The notes: generated by a model from the sequence alone, not told the origin. 64,000 nt of DNA from Patescibacteria group bacterium (GCA_018817125.1 JAHIUN010000005.1:1-64000), one strand, 5' to 3'; shown: positions 1-8,845, numbered from the stretch's first letter. Made by a program: numbers and translations.

Positions 1-770
1 AAAATCGAGAGGAACAATTGTTTGCTTTCACGCAGTTTTTGTTCCGATTTAACCCCTTCCGGCCCTTTCCAGAAGCTTTCAAAAAACCGGTCGCTTAACA
101 CATTGCTTTCTACCGCCCGTTCAAAGGCGGTAACCGCGTCTCCGAATTCACGTTTATCTTTAAACTCTTTCCGTTTTTTCATAATCTCCTCAACGCGTTC
201 CCCCTTCAGTGTCAATCGTTTATGGCGCCGATAGATCACAGCTGTTTCCGCTTTTTTAAGTTCTTCAAGGATTTTTTCATGCTCTTCAATACGTTTTAAC
301 AGCGCCTCAAGAACGGCTGGCTGTTCCTGTCTTTTTTCAAAGTATTTTTTAACATCTGCAAACGGATGCCATTTTTTACCTTTATCATCTTCATAAAAGA
401 ATTGAGATTTAGGCCCCTGAATCGCTTTGATTTGATCTTTAGTGGCTTTTAGGTCTTCCAGATTCAGTTTTACTGCCTGTTCGTGGGGTCGTCTTTGTTT
501 GGTGGCATCATCCCATCCATCAAAATCCTCATCCGCGTATTTTTTGTTGTATTTTTCTTCCGTGTCTTTTAACAATGTTTCCCGGTTTTTTTCTATTGAT
601 TTTTTCAGCCCCTCAACCACCTTTTCTAGTTCTTTTATAGTTTTTTGTTCCAGGTCTGTTTCAATGCCGGCTTCTTTTTCCAGCCGAAACTCCTTAAAGA
701 CCGGCCGGTTTATCCACAAGCCGAAGTCTCTATTTTCAGAGTGGTGATGGTTCCAGTGGGTACGAAGCAT
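1..770 (-). CDS. Hypothetical coiled-coil protein, 3' end outside the window
   Basis: An uninterrupted reading frame runs from an ATG at 770 to the window edge (256 codons seen). The protein begins MLRTHWNHHHSENRDFG and is very rich in Lys, Glu and Asp. It contains long helical stretches such as LEQKTIKELEKVVEGLKKS and RIEEHEKILEELKKAE that should form coiled coils. No signal peptide, membrane segment or catalytic motif is visible and I do not recognise a family. The ATG is chosen because a good -10 box (TATAAT) lies about 36 bp upstream. The gene belongs to the set of poorly conserved hypothetical genes that occupies the first 7 kb, all on this strand. Function unknown; the reading frame itself is well supported. 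Confidence 0.75.
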   Translation of the reverse strand, partial: MLRTHWNHHHSENRDFGLWINRPVFKEFRLEKEAGIETDLEQKTIKELEKVVEGLKKSIEKNRETLLKDTEEKYNKKYADEDFDGWDDATKQRRPHEQAVKLNLEDLKATKDQIKAIQGPKSQFFYEDDKGKKWHPFADVKKYFEKRQEQPAVLEALLKRIEEHEKILEELKKAETAVIYRRHKRLTLKGERVEEIMKKRKEFKDKREFGDAVTAFERAVESNVLSDRFFESFWKGPEGVKSEQKLRESKQLFLSI

Positions 771-803
771 GCGTTTTTATTTTTCACCAATAAATTTATC
801 TTA

Positions 804-817
804 ATATTATACCAAAA
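804..817 (-). promoter_or_regulatory. Extended -10 promoter of the 770-bp partial gene
   Basis: On the minus strand the sequence reads TTTTTGGTATAATATTAAG, an extended -10 element (TGG-TATAAT). Almost the same string (TTTTTTGGTATAATAT) stands upstream of the 862-aa gene near 5090, which suggests a shared promoter type for these hypothetical genes. Confidence 0.5.
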
Positions 818-872
818 ATTCCGCCCTTTTGCCAGAGAGTAAAGTTGACGGAATTTATAAATGGTTTATTTT

Positions 873-968
873 ATTAAGATTTTTATGACTTTTGCGACTA
901 TTGCGAAACACAAATTCAATCTTAATAGTCGTAAAAGTCCTTATTATCCTAAAAGTCCTGATTTATTT
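873..968. repeat. Palindromic element, family P1, copy 1
   Basis: The left arm (GACTTTTGCGACTATT) pairs with the right arm (AATAGTCGTAAAAGTC), followed by ATCCTAAAAGTC. Two further copies of the same imperfect inverted repeat lie at about 21922-22036 and 40231-40343. This copy is intergenic, between the 770-bp partial gene and the 337-aa gene. Confidence 0.7.
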
Positions 969-986
969 GTTTTTCTTTTTGGCGGA

Positions 987-2000
987 TTAGCGCTGTTTTT
1001 GCCGTTCGGCAATGGCATTTTTGTAGCCATCGGGTAATGCCCATATAACAAATCCTTCATTGTGTCCTACTGCTTCCATTAAATACCCTTCTTCCGATAC
1101 ACCCAGTATCGGCTCAAAAGATCTATAGGTGGGCACCTTTATCACAAAAACACCCGGATTGTATTTATTGGTTACTACATGGAACTGCATGGTTTTTTCC
1201 GGCTCCCCTCCCTCCCGGATTATTTGCAGATTTTTATTGAGCTCTTCACGCGATTGAGGATGCTGTTCTAAAAGACTGAGGAATCTCCCGTATCCGGAAT
1301 TGACTGCCGCGTTTTCTGCTTCAGGATTAAGATCGCCCCGTAACTGGATTAATTTTGCCAGCCGATGGGGCAGTTTTATGCGATACATATCATAAATATC
1401 CTGATCGCGGTCTTTTTTATCACGCCGCTGATTTCTCCGATTGGCAAATATTTTTCGGTTTACTTCAGGAACAGTCTTTTCAAATTTTTCCCAATCCAGC
1501 CAACCGAGAGGATTCAGCTCCACCCCATTGATTTCTACGAGCTGGCCGAACTGAATACGCACAGAAAAATGAGCCGGAATATTTTTGGCATCATCCCTGG
1601 GCGTTATGGTAAAAACACCGGATGTGACCTGGCGGTAATGCAGTTCGTCCGGATGCCGGATGGCTAATTCAAGCGCTTTATCCACTTTTTCCTGCTTTTC
1701 AGTTCTTTCGATATAAAGCAAAAATGAAGGATTGAGATAAAAACGATAAAGTGTTTCCTGACAGTTCTGAAGTCGTTTCAGTTCTTCTGGCCCGAATTCG
1801 GCAGGGGTGCGGTAACGGTCCATTTCGCGCTGACATGAGATGTCTAATTGGCAAGGGGGCACCTCTGCTTTTGCTTCCCCAAATGGACTGACGACTTTCA
1901 GGACGGCCGTGGCTACAGCCAGGCGTAACAAAGTCCGCCGGTCTATCGTCGGATTTTGAGGTTTTTCACCCTTAAATTTATCAGGCTTCTTCACGCTCAT
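987..2000 (-). CDS. Exported hypothetical protein with twin-arginine-like signal
   Basis: A 337-aa protein. The N-terminus contains DRRTLLRLAVATAVLKVV followed by SPFGEAKA. This is an RR pair followed by a moderately hydrophobic stretch and an Ala-x-Ala-like cleavage site, compatible with a Tat or Sec signal peptide. The mature part is charged and carries no motif I recognise; FSVRIQFGQLVEINGVELNPLGW could be a beta-rich segment. The ATG lies downstream of a TATAAT box at about 2030. Likely acts outside the cytoplasm; the activity is unknown. The export prediction is an inference from the N-terminus only. Confidence 0.75.
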   Translation of the reverse strand: MSVKKPDKFKGEKPQNPTIDRRTLLRLAVATAVLKVVSPFGEAKAEVPPCQLDISCQREMDRYRTPAEFGPEELKRLQNCQETLYRFYLNPSFLLYIERTEKQEKVDKALELAIRHPDELHYRQVTSGVFTITPRDDAKNIPAHFSVRIQFGQLVEINGVELNPLGWLDWEKFEKTVPEVNRKIFANRRNQRRDKKDRDQDIYDMYRIKLPHRLAKLIQLRGDLNPEAENAAVNSGYGRFLSLLEQHPQSREELNKNLQIIREGGEPEKTMQFHVVTNKYNPGVFVIKVPTYRSFEPILGVSEEGYLMEAVGHNEGFVIWALPDGYKNAIAERQKQR

Positions 2001-2119
2001 TGGTGGTCAATAGTTATTAAGTGAATTTTATTATACATCATAAATATAATTTGTCAACCTTATTTCAGATACCATTAAAATTCCGTCCAACGTCCCTTCT
2101 CCAGTAAAAGTTCAGCAGT

Positions 2120-2464
2120 TTATTGCGGATTTTTGAATGAGTCGTAGGTCTCAACCGTTTCCGTATAAAACCGATCCAATGCTTCAATAATGGCATATTG
2201 GGCTTCGGGGCTGATTTCGACAAGTTTTTCGATAAATGTGGCTAAATCCTCTAAATCACCACTATTTATTAAAGTCTCATCAATCTGTTCCGGTTCCACA
2301 TACAGGGTAATGGCATTCAGAATCAGATAATTGACCTGTTCCGACAGCGCTTCGGACATCTGAGCCCTTTCGTTTTCAGAGGCGTCTTTAAATCCGATAT
2401 CTTCCATCAGTGATTCGAGGTAAGCGCCTGGCTCAAAAACATTAATTGTTATATCGGTTTGCAT
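2120..2464 (-). CDS. Small acidic hypothetical protein
   Basis: A 114-aa, strongly acidic protein (MQTDITINVFEPGAYLESL...). It contains a predicted helical core, ERAQMSEALSEQVNYLIL and YAIIEALDRFYTETVETY. There is no signal peptide and no recognisable domain. It begins 9 bp after the stop of the 862-aa gene upstream, so the two are probably co-transcribed. The tight coupling suggests a partner role, but this cannot be shown from sequence. Confidence 0.65.
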   Translation of the reverse strand: MQTDITINVFEPGAYLESLMEDIGFKDASENERAQMSEALSEQVNYLILNAITLYVEPEQIDETLINSGDLEDLATFIEKLVEISPEAQYAIIEALDRFYTETVETYDSFKNPQ

Positions 2465-2473
2465 AAGGTTTTT

Positions 2474-5062
2474 TTATTTAAAAATTTTACCAAGTGTCCA
2501 CATCGTGCCGCGCCATACGCCTACTACCGGCAGGCCAACGGTCCATTTCAGCAATTTACCGCCCCCTTTTGCCGCTGCCAATGAGGCGCCGGGAACTTTT
2601 TTGGCGACTGATACGCCGCCTTTTCCGATTTTTTGTTTTTCTTTCCATATTTTTTTGCCGATTTCCGGCGACATTGCTCCTGCTCCTGCTCCTATGGCGC
2701 CCAAAGCAAACGGAAGCGCTATACCGCCTGTAAACAATGTTCCAAGGGCCACTCCGCCAATAGCCAGACCATTGGCCACTACAGCCCTTAAAGCGGCCTT
2801 TTGGACCGCCGGACGGTGTTTTTTGGGTATTCGGTGCGTGTAGCTGGCTGCGAACGTTGGAGCGGCCAGAAAGGCGGGCAGGGTCGCCAGGAAAGGCAAA
2901 GGGGAAAAAATGGCCGCGGCGCCCAAACCAGCTCCTGCAACCCCCTTTAAAGACACTGATTTAAAGACATTCCTGCTGAGGATTTTTTTGTTGATGTCGA
3001 CTGTGTGGCGTGTAGATTGATTCAATTTTTGTAAATATAGCAGCATTTTCCCCTGATTATTCATATTGGGGTTTCTTTTGAATTCTTCTTCCACTCCCGC
3101 CCGTATATGTTCCTGCTGAATGTTTTTAAGATGCCGTACCAGATCTCTGGCGCGCCCGGTTTTAAACAAACGGCTGACATTCCCGTCTCTTATCGCCAGT
3201 TCTAAATAGGCAATAAGCCGTGGGATCGTGGTTTTAATGTGTTTTTCAAAACCTCCGGGCAGATTTTCAATCCATTGTTTTACCTTATCGGGGCTATTTT
3301 CAAAAATCCCCGTCAGTTTTGCCAGTTCATCGGCCGGTTTTTCTCCGAGCCGGGCAAATTCGCGGTCTTTTGCTAATGCTTTTAGAGTTGTTTTTAGTGT
3401 TGGCCGCAAAAAGAATCCAAAACGGTTTATCGTTGCCCTTGTGCCTGAATAAAGAGCTTCTTTTTGTTCATTGACCTGCCTTTCGATTTCTGATCCCAAT
3501 GCTTCAATTGGCATATCGGCATCATTTCGATGGAGATAGAAATTGACAAGGGCAAGTACGTGACGTGGTGAATCGTAGACCATGGTACGGCCTTTTAACT
3601 TGATGATGTTGCCCGTTTCACGTATGAGCTGTTTGATTTCACTTATTCTCTCAAGTGCTTTTGTTCTTTTTTCTATCTCATCTTGCGACAGTCTCATCTG
3701 TCCCTTGATTGATTCAAGGAAGTTTTTATTTTGTTCCGACTCATCTTCTAATTTTTGCAAAAGACCTTCGTAATCTGATACTTTTTGTTTTTCCATTTCG
3801 TCTTTGACTTTTTTTTCATCAATATTTTTTCGAAGAAATTCAGGATTTTGCAGAAAGTTTTTAAGTTTTTCCAGATCGATGCTTTTTCTGTTTACCAGCG
3901 CATTGATTGCCAGACAAACAGGGTCATCATCACTAACCAGTTCCTTTTTGGCCAAAATTGATTCCAGCAAATCCCGCACGGGCTTGTTGATTGTTTTTTC
4001 AGGCGTTGCGGTGGCTGTTTCGGGGGTAGGCTGTTCTTCTTTGGCGGGTTTTTCTTCCTCCTGAGACGCGCCGCGGCGCGTCTCTACAGCATCGCTTTCT
4101 GCTTCTGCTGTATCGTCGGAGGGGGTGGTTTCTTTTTTCGGTTCATTTTCCGGTTTACCCATGGACGGAGGAGGTGCGGCAAAGGCACTGGGAGGCGGAG
4201 AGGGTGGTGTTGGGGGTTCTTGGGTGGCGGAAGTTTCATCTTGTTTGCTTAAAACGTCATCTATTCGTGGCTCTATCCGCTTTATTTTATCCATAAATCC
4301 CTGAAGAATGGCTTCGTTTTTCAGCTGAGCTGGATTTAGTTTGCCGTAGACATCGATTATGGTTTTTAACTGTTTTTGGAGGATTGATATTTCCTCTGAG
4401 CCCGTCGCGTCCAGCCCCTGTAGGCGGGCGATTTTTATATAGAGTTTTTTAGCCTCAGGTTTGTCTTTTACATAAGCCTCCAATATGTCTGGAAAAGTCT
4501 GCGTTTTCGGCACCCCTATTTTTTGTTCTAATGTTTTTTGGGCAAGCGCCAGACCTGCCTCAATGGTTGCCCGCTCTTTTTCAATTTCCTTTTTCTTTCC
4601 GGTTAAATCTGCGATAAGTGACTGAAGTTCTTTTACGTCCATGGCCTGTACTACTTCTCCAAACTCCTGTTCGTTCAGTGGTTCGGGGGCGGGTTGTTCA
4701 TCTGGTTCATTAAGTAGAGCGTTTAATTCTTCCAGAGCTTTATCTTCATCTTCGGCAGTTTTTAATTGCTGTTCAGCCTTTTTTAGCCCCCGCCTGATCT
4801 TTTTTCTTTGTCCTCCGCGCAATTGATATTGGTCTGGATTTTTTAAAAGCATGGTCGCTTTTTCACGCGCCAGGACGATTTGGGTTTTTTCAGCTTCTTC
4901 TAAAAAACCAACGCGATCCAGATTATCCACATATTTCTGAAGAGCTTGCTCAACTTCCTCGATGGTGTGTTCCCGGCTCAGTATCTCCTCAATCGTTTCC
5001 ATACCCTGAACAACAGCGTGTTTGTCCTGTTCGGCGGCGGGATGTTTTGGCTGTGTAACCAT
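2474..5062 (-). CDS. Large coiled-coil protein with glycine-rich hydrophobic C-terminus
   Basis: An 862-aa protein. Residues 1-280 are charged and helical; about 280-370 form a low-complexity Pro/Glu/Thr linker (PPTPPSPPPSAFAAPPPS). Residues 370-700 are helical again. About 700-800 contain several hydrophobic, Gly/Ala-rich segments (GVAGAGLGAAAIFSPLPFL, VVANGLAIGGVALGTLF, GAIGAGAGAM) that could insert into a membrane, followed by a basic tail. No enzymatic motif is visible. The linker contains DAVETRRGASQE, which is encoded by a 22-bp perfect palindrome at 4063-4084 and recurs in the unrelated lipoprotein at 6804-7238. The gene lies at the head of a probable operon with the 114-aa gene. Function not recognised. 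Confidence 0.8.
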   Translation of the reverse strand: MVTQPKHPAAEQDKHAVVQGMETIEEILSREHTIEEVEQALQKYVDNLDRVGFLEEAEKTQIVLAREKATMLLKNPDQYQLRGGQRKKIRRGLKKAEQQLKTAEDEDKALEELNALLNEPDEQPAPEPLNEQEFGEVVQAMDVKELQSLIADLTGKKKEIEKERATIEAGLALAQKTLEQKIGVPKTQTFPDILEAYVKDKPEAKKLYIKIARLQGLDATGSEEISILQKQLKTIIDVYGKLNPAQLKNEAILQGFMDKIKRIEPRIDDVLSKQDETSATQEPPTPPSPPPSAFAAPPPSMGKPENEPKKETTPSDDTAEAESDAVETRRGASQEEEKPAKEEQPTPETATATPEKTINKPVRDLLESILAKKELVSDDDPVCLAINALVNRKSIDLEKLKNFLQNPEFLRKNIDEKKVKDEMEKQKVSDYEGLLQKLEDESEQNKNFLESIKGQMRLSQDEIEKRTKALERISEIKQLIRETGNIIKLKGRTMVYDSPRHVLALVNFYLHRNDADMPIEALGSEIERQVNEQKEALYSGTRATINRFGFFLRPTLKTTLKALAKDREFARLGEKPADELAKLTGIFENSPDKVKQWIENLPGGFEKHIKTTIPRLIAYLELAIRDGNVSRLFKTGRARDLVRHLKNIQQEHIRAGVEEEFKRNPNMNNQGKMLLYLQKLNQSTRHTVDINKKILSRNVFKSVSLKGVAGAGLGAAAIFSPLPFLATLPAFLAAPTFAASYTHRIPKKHRPAVQKAALRAVVANGLAIGGVALGTLFTGGIALPFALGAIGAGAGAMSPEIGKKIWKEKQKIGKGGVSVAKKVPGASLAAAKGGGKLLKWTVGLPVVGVWRGTMWTLGKIFK
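4059..4096. repeat. Palindromic element, family P2 (GAGACGCGCC), inside a CDS
   Basis: GAGACGCG-CCGCGG-CGCGTCTC is a perfect 22-bp palindrome (4063-4084), followed by TACAGCATCGC. The 36-38 bp block recurs with one mismatch at 7069-7104. It lies in frame in the linker of the 862-aa protein and encodes DAVETRRGASQE. Confidence 0.85.
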
Positions 5063-5086
5063 TCAAGGGGGGATAAAGTAATCTTT

Positions 5087-5100
5087 ATATTATACCAAAA
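5087..5100 (-). promoter_or_regulatory. Extended -10 promoter of the 862-aa gene
   Basis: The minus strand reads TTTTTTGGTATAATAT about 27 bp before the ATG at 5062. This matches the element at 804-817. Confidence 0.5.
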
Positions 5101-5139
5101 AATACCCCCAAAAGCAAGACAGCATCCACTACATATCAC

Positions 5140-5523
5140 TCAAAAGAACTTGAGTAAAATTTTACCCAAATCCCATATCGCAGATGCGGGCATATTTAGA
5201 AAATATTTTTTTCTAAAATGATTTGCCCCGCCCAGGCTTTTTTCCGGCATACTAAATTTTCCGCTATTAAGATCTCGTTTTAATTTTTTTATCCCTTTTT
5301 TTGCCCAAGCCTCTCTTTTTTTGTTTTTGATAAAATCGATTAAAGCCTGATTGGCTTCTTTTTTATCCTTCGACAAATACTGCTTCAGGGAATTGGGATT
5401 ATTGATGAATCGGTTGATCAGTCCTGGATTTCGTTTGATTTGATCATAAAATTTTAATTTTTTCGGAACTGGCTGTTTTTCATGTTTTTTGGTTTGATGA
5501 GGGGTTTCTTCGGGGACAGGCAA
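5140..5523 (-). CDS. Basic 127-aa ORF, probably the frame-shifted tail of the upstream gene
   Basis: The frame opens with a weak TTG and no ribosome-binding site. It is Lys-rich (KLKFYDQIKRNPGLINRF, ANQALIDFIKNKKREAWAKK) and ends in a hydrophobic ...IWDLGKILLKFF. The same frame is open further upstream, back into the last codons of the 371-aa gene, where the two frames differ by one base across an A9 tract (5598-5606). Loss of a single A would fuse this ORF to the 371-aa protein (about 510 aa in total). It may therefore be the true C-terminus separated by an indel or by phase variation, rather than an independent gene. Confidence 0.5.
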   Translation of the reverse strand: MPVPEETPHQTKKHEKQPVPKKLKFYDQIKRNPGLINRFINNPNSLKQYLSKDKKEANQALIDFIKNKKREAWAKKGIKKLKRDLNSGKFSMPEKSLGGANHFRKKYFLNMPASAIWDLGKILLKFF

Positions 5524-5581
5524 AGCAGATGGGGCTGATTTTTCATCTTCCCACCACTTTTTTCCCCCATTTTCCAGAGGC

Positions 5582-6697
5582 TTATCGTTTACTTCCGTTT
5601 TTTTTTACCCTTTTTCCGATTTTTTTCTCCTGCTTTTTCTTTTTCCACCACTCCTTAAGATCCTTGCCTTTTTCTCCAACCCACTTAACGCCATCTTTTC
5701 CAAGCTCTACAACAGCCCGCCCTTTCTTTTTTGCGTAATTTTTAAGAGAGCCCAGTCTGCCGTCCATTAGTCCGCTGATCACATCATCCATCCCCTCTTC
5801 CTGGAAGGGCGGATCGTCTAGTAAAAGCTGACGTTTATCGGAATATGTCGGCGTTCCCGGTTTGCATTCACTTTTCGAAGGGAATGTAAAATGCCAGGGG
5901 TCCCGTTTAGGGCCGCAAATACCACCATTGCCATCAAGTATCGGCGCACAATGCTCAGCTATTAATATGTGCATACCACGGACATGAGAACGCAGTTCTT
6001 TTTTTATATCTTCATTGTCTTTCATTGATTTATCTACCCAAATCACTTCTCCATTTTTATCTAAATCATAAGGAACGCGTCCATAGGCATCTGATTGACT
6101 GATGTCAAATACGCAGAGAGGTTTAGTATGAGGAGAATACCCTTCACTTTCTACGGTGGCCGTTGAGTCGATTGATCTAAGCCGCGCTTTTTGTTCCGCT
6201 TTGGCAAAATTACTCAGCCACCCTACCCCTACGTTTATATCAGTTCCAAGTTTTTCATTGGCGCATTCATTGAGTTTGATAAGCAGGTCGGCGCAATGTT
6301 TCGGAGTCGGAATTAATTGAGGGCTTTGTTCTGTTAATTTTGAAGTAATATTTCCTTCCTCATCTTTTTCAAATTCCCGATGCCATCTTGAACCGGGCAA
6401 TTCCACATCTGCGATTTCATCATCTTCCAGCTCTTCTTTGGGGTCATAAACCGCATTTCCAGCCAGAATCCGAAATGCTTTATTTCTCATTAGTCTTGCA
6501 TTGACTTCGTCATTCAGCTGTTTTTCAACTGCTGATATTCGATGCGGAGTAATATTTGGTTTATTCCAGAGATATTTAACTGCCAAAAAGCCCATTAAAA
6601 TAATGGCAAAGCAAATACGGCGTCTTGAAATATATTTTTTCAACTGCTTTTTTTCATCTTGCGCCTCAATGGTGTTGTTTCCGGGTACTTCAGCCAT
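5582..6697 (-). CDS. Membrane-anchored M15-like peptidase (putative D,D-carboxypeptidase)
   Basis: A 371-aa protein with a cytoplasmic start and one transmembrane helix (about residues 28-44, ICFAIILMGFLAVKYLW), leaving the rest outside. GYSPHTKPLCVFDIS (H190, D198) and DPWHFTFP (D266, H269) resemble the zinc-binding SxHxxGxAxD and ExWH motifs of the M15 (VanY/VanX-type) peptidases that trim cell-wall stem peptides. The spacing between H190 and D198 is one residue longer than usual and the usual catalytic Glu is Asp here, so activity is uncertain. The C-terminus is extremely Lys-rich and ends at an A9 homopolymer, downstream of which another frame continues (5140-5523). An unrelated secreted protein cannot be ruled out. 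Confidence 0.6.
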   Translation of the reverse strand: MAEVPGNNTIEAQDEKKQLKKYISRRRICFAIILMGFLAVKYLWNKPNITPHRISAVEKQLNDEVNARLMRNKAFRILAGNAVYDPKEELEDDEIADVELPGSRWHREFEKDEEGNITSKLTEQSPQLIPTPKHCADLLIKLNECANEKLGTDINVGVGWLSNFAKAEQKARLRSIDSTATVESEGYSPHTKPLCVFDISQSDAYGRVPYDLDKNGEVIWVDKSMKDNEDIKKELRSHVRGMHILIAEHCAPILDGNGGICGPKRDPWHFTFPSKSECKPGTPTYSDKRQLLLDDPPFQEEGMDDVISGLMDGRLGSLKNYAKKKGRAVVELGKDGVKWVGEKGKDLKEWWKKKKQEKKIGKRVKKNGSKR

Positions 6698-6803
6698 TAT
6701 TTGAATTGAGTAAAAGGCTAAGTTGTATTAAATGCTTGTTTATTTTAAAATACTTTTATATTTTTGTCAATATAAAATAAGTAAATAAAAAAATCGTTTC
6801 TAT

Positions 6804-7238
6804 TTAAGCCACCCGTTTTCGGTAATGCCGTTTTTTGCGGGGGTTGTGGTAGGGTTGGTCTCCGCTTTTTTCAGGTTTTTTCCCGCATTTCTGAAATAGT
6901 CCCTTGAGTTTTTCCGGGTATTTTGATGTGCCGTTTTCACATTGTTTGTCGCAAGCGGTTTTATCAAATTCGCCTATTGCTCCTATGTTACGCATCCTGC
7001 ACATGTCTATGCATAACTCCATTGCCTTTCTTAGCCGTTCCTCACATGTTTTTTCACCCGTCTTTCCTTCCTGAGACGCGCCACGGCGCGTCTCTACAGC
7101 ATCGCCTGACGGCCTTGCTGTATCGACAGGCTTATCGGCTACCACATCTACATCTGCACAACTTAAGGTCAATAAAACCAACCCGATTAAAACACGTGTT
7201 GAGTTTTGGTGAGTCGGTTTTTCGGAGAGTCGGCGCAT
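6804..7238 (-). CDS. Small cysteine-rich lipoprotein
   Basis: A 144-aa protein. The N-terminus STRVLIGLVLLTLSC gives a lipobox (LTLS-C), so the mature protein should be lipidated and anchored outside the membrane. The mature part has five further Cys residues in CEERLRKAMELCIDMC, CDKQC and KCGKK that could form disulfides. The tail is basic and His/Arg-rich (NPRKKRHYRKRVA). DAVETRRGASQE just after the lipobox is encoded by the P2 palindrome, implying an in-frame insertion between signal peptide and core. No family recognised. Confidence 0.7.
   Translation of the reverse strand: MRRLSEKPTHQNSTRVLIGLVLLTLSCADVDVVADKPVDTARPSGDAVETRRGASQEGKTGEKTCEERLRKAMELCIDMCRMRNIGAIGEFDKTACDKQCENGTSKYPEKLKGLFQKCGKKPEKSGDQPYHNPRKKRHYRKRVA
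7069..7104. repeat. Palindromic element, family P2, inside a lipoprotein gene
   Basis: GAGACGCG-CCACGG-CGCGTCTC plus TACAGCATCGC matches the copy at 4059-4096 with one mismatch. It is in frame and again encodes DAVETRRGASQE. Confidence 0.85.
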
Positions 7239-7323
7239 GATTTATTGGCTACGGGAGAAACACCATAAATCAAGATTTGATTTATGTCAAGTTATTGGGG
7301 GTGGGCAAAGGCAGTGCCTATTC

Positions 7324-7355
7324 CTGAAAGTGCGGATGTCTATCCGCACTTTCAG
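7324..7355. repeat. Hairpin element, family P3, at the 3' end of pepA
   Basis: Two perfect 14-bp arms (CTGAAAGTGCGGAT / ATCCGCACTTTCAG) enclose a 4-base loop. The TGA inside the first three bases of the minus-strand arm is the stop codon of pepA. A related hairpin lies at 8911-8950 upstream of the same gene. There is no T-tract, so it is not a classical terminator. Confidence 0.8.
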
Positions 7356-8845
7356 TTTGTCAGGAGTTTTGATAACAACCCCACTCCAATGCCCGATGAA
7401 AATCCTTTACGTCTCCAGGCCTTACCTTTTTCGTGCATGTCGATTGTGGCGGCAATATCGAAATGGCTGAATTTAGCCTGCTCACTTTCTTTTTTCGCCT
7501 TTGGCACGAAGCGGTAAATAAACAATCCCGCCTTTACCCAGCCAGCCTCCCTGTCGTTTTCGCCCAAATTAGCCATGCTGGCATTCGGTGAGTTGTTGTC
7601 ATCGTAATCCAGATCCCAAGGGCCAACATACATGTATTCGCCCACTTCTTTTCCGATTTTCATCACTTCGCATCCTAAGGCTTCATCGTTGCACACCACA
7701 CCCGTGTAATGTTCGCCCAATGCGATAATACAGCTGCCGGTAAGGGTGGCGATGGTGTAAAAATGATCGATATTTTTGAAATTGTTTTTCATATAGCAAA
7801 TACAGTCGCTCAACACTAATCGTCCTTCCGCATCGGTGTGGATAATTTCAACCGTTTGCCCATCTCCAGCCGTGTATATGTCGTCCGCGCGCATGGCCCG
7901 GCTCCCCATCATACTTTCGGCCAACCCAATTACAAAGTGTGTTGTCTGCCTTATAGCTAAACCACCTTTTACAATTGTCCACACGGTTCCTAGAACTGAA
8001 GCACTGCCGGCCATATCCTCTTTCATGAATTTCATGTGGCTTTGTTTGCCCTGCAGACCGCCGGAATCGTAACACAGGCCTTTTCCGATCATGGCGGTAG
8101 CCTTTTTAGTCTTTCCTTTTTTCGGGTGGATTGTCAGGATCAGGAGCTCGGAATTGTGCTGACTGCCTGCGGACACTGCATTAATCAGTCCGTATTTTTT
8201 CAATTGAGCATGAGGGACACGCACACATTTTACTTTCCATTTTTTGGCGAGTTGTATAATGATGTCCGCATAAACCTGCGGGCTCAGAACATTTGGCGGG
8301 ATGGTTCCTAAAACTCTCATCAGGTTTTTACCTTCAGCAATCGTCTGACCCCGTTTCATGTCTTTGACAGCCTGAGCTTTTTTGGTTTTAAAATCAGGGT
8401 GCACCAGAATAACATCAGGCTCCTTTTCTTTTTTGAATTTAGGTTTGAGCATGGCAGGGTTCAGTGCGGCCACATCTACCCCTAAGGCCGCCTCTTTTAC
8501 CCACTCAGGCGGGCAAAACAGTCCGATTGTTTTAGGTTTGTTGGCGGAGGCAGACAGATAGGCTCCCCCAAAAAACCGGCGCATGTTACGGCTGGTGATG
8601 TCTTTTTCTTTCCCGATTCCTACAAAATAAAAGACCTGATTGTTATGCACCACCTCTTTTTTCTCCCCCTTTTTTCCCGATATTTCATCTTTTAAAAACC
8701 TGAAAACGGTTTTCAGCTCTTTTTCTGCACCCTCAACAACCGGTACGATTACGGTGGAGATGTCCTTAAAATCATGTTTGATTTCTGTGAAAGGAAGGTT
8801 TTGATTTTTAGGCTCTAAAAAACTGATGATTTCTTTGATCGTCAT
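7352..8845 (-). CDS. pepA: Leucyl aminopeptidase family protein (peptidase M17)
   Basis: A 497-aa cytosolic metallo-aminopeptidase releasing N-terminal residues from peptides. The C-terminal catalytic half carries MIGKGLCYDSGGLQGK, MKFMKEDMAGSASVLG and HTDAEGRLVLSDC. These correspond to the metal-binding K/D/D/D/E set of M17 enzymes and to the catalytic Lys/Arg positions. The N-terminal ~170 residues are the variable domain. Length is typical of the family (about 480-500). The stop codon is supplied by a palindrome (7324-7355), and a second related hairpin precedes the gene (8911-8950), so the gene is bracketed by copies of one repeat. Substitutions around the SGG motif (GLQGKQSH instead of the common ISLKP) mean substrate range may differ. 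Confidence 0.9.
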   Translation of the reverse strand: MTIKEIISFLEPKNQNLPFTEIKHDFKDISTVIVPVVEGAEKELKTVFRFLKDEISGKKGEKKEVVHNNQVFYFVGIGKEKDITSRNMRRFFGGAYLSASANKPKTIGLFCPPEWVKEAALGVDVAALNPAMLKPKFKKEKEPDVILVHPDFKTKKAQAVKDMKRGQTIAEGKNLMRVLGTIPPNVLSPQVYADIIIQLAKKWKVKCVRVPHAQLKKYGLINAVSAGSQHNSELLILTIHPKKGKTKKATAMIGKGLCYDSGGLQGKQSHMKFMKEDMAGSASVLGTVWTIVKGGLAIRQTTHFVIGLAESMMGSRAMRADDIYTAGDGQTVEIIHTDAEGRLVLSDCICYMKNNFKNIDHFYTIATLTGSCIIALGEHYTGVVCNDEALGCEVMKIGKEVGEYMYVGPWDLDYDDNNSPNASMANLGENDREAGWVKAGLFIYRFVPKAKKESEQAKFSHFDIAATIDMHEKGKAWRRKGFSSGIGVGLLSKLLTN

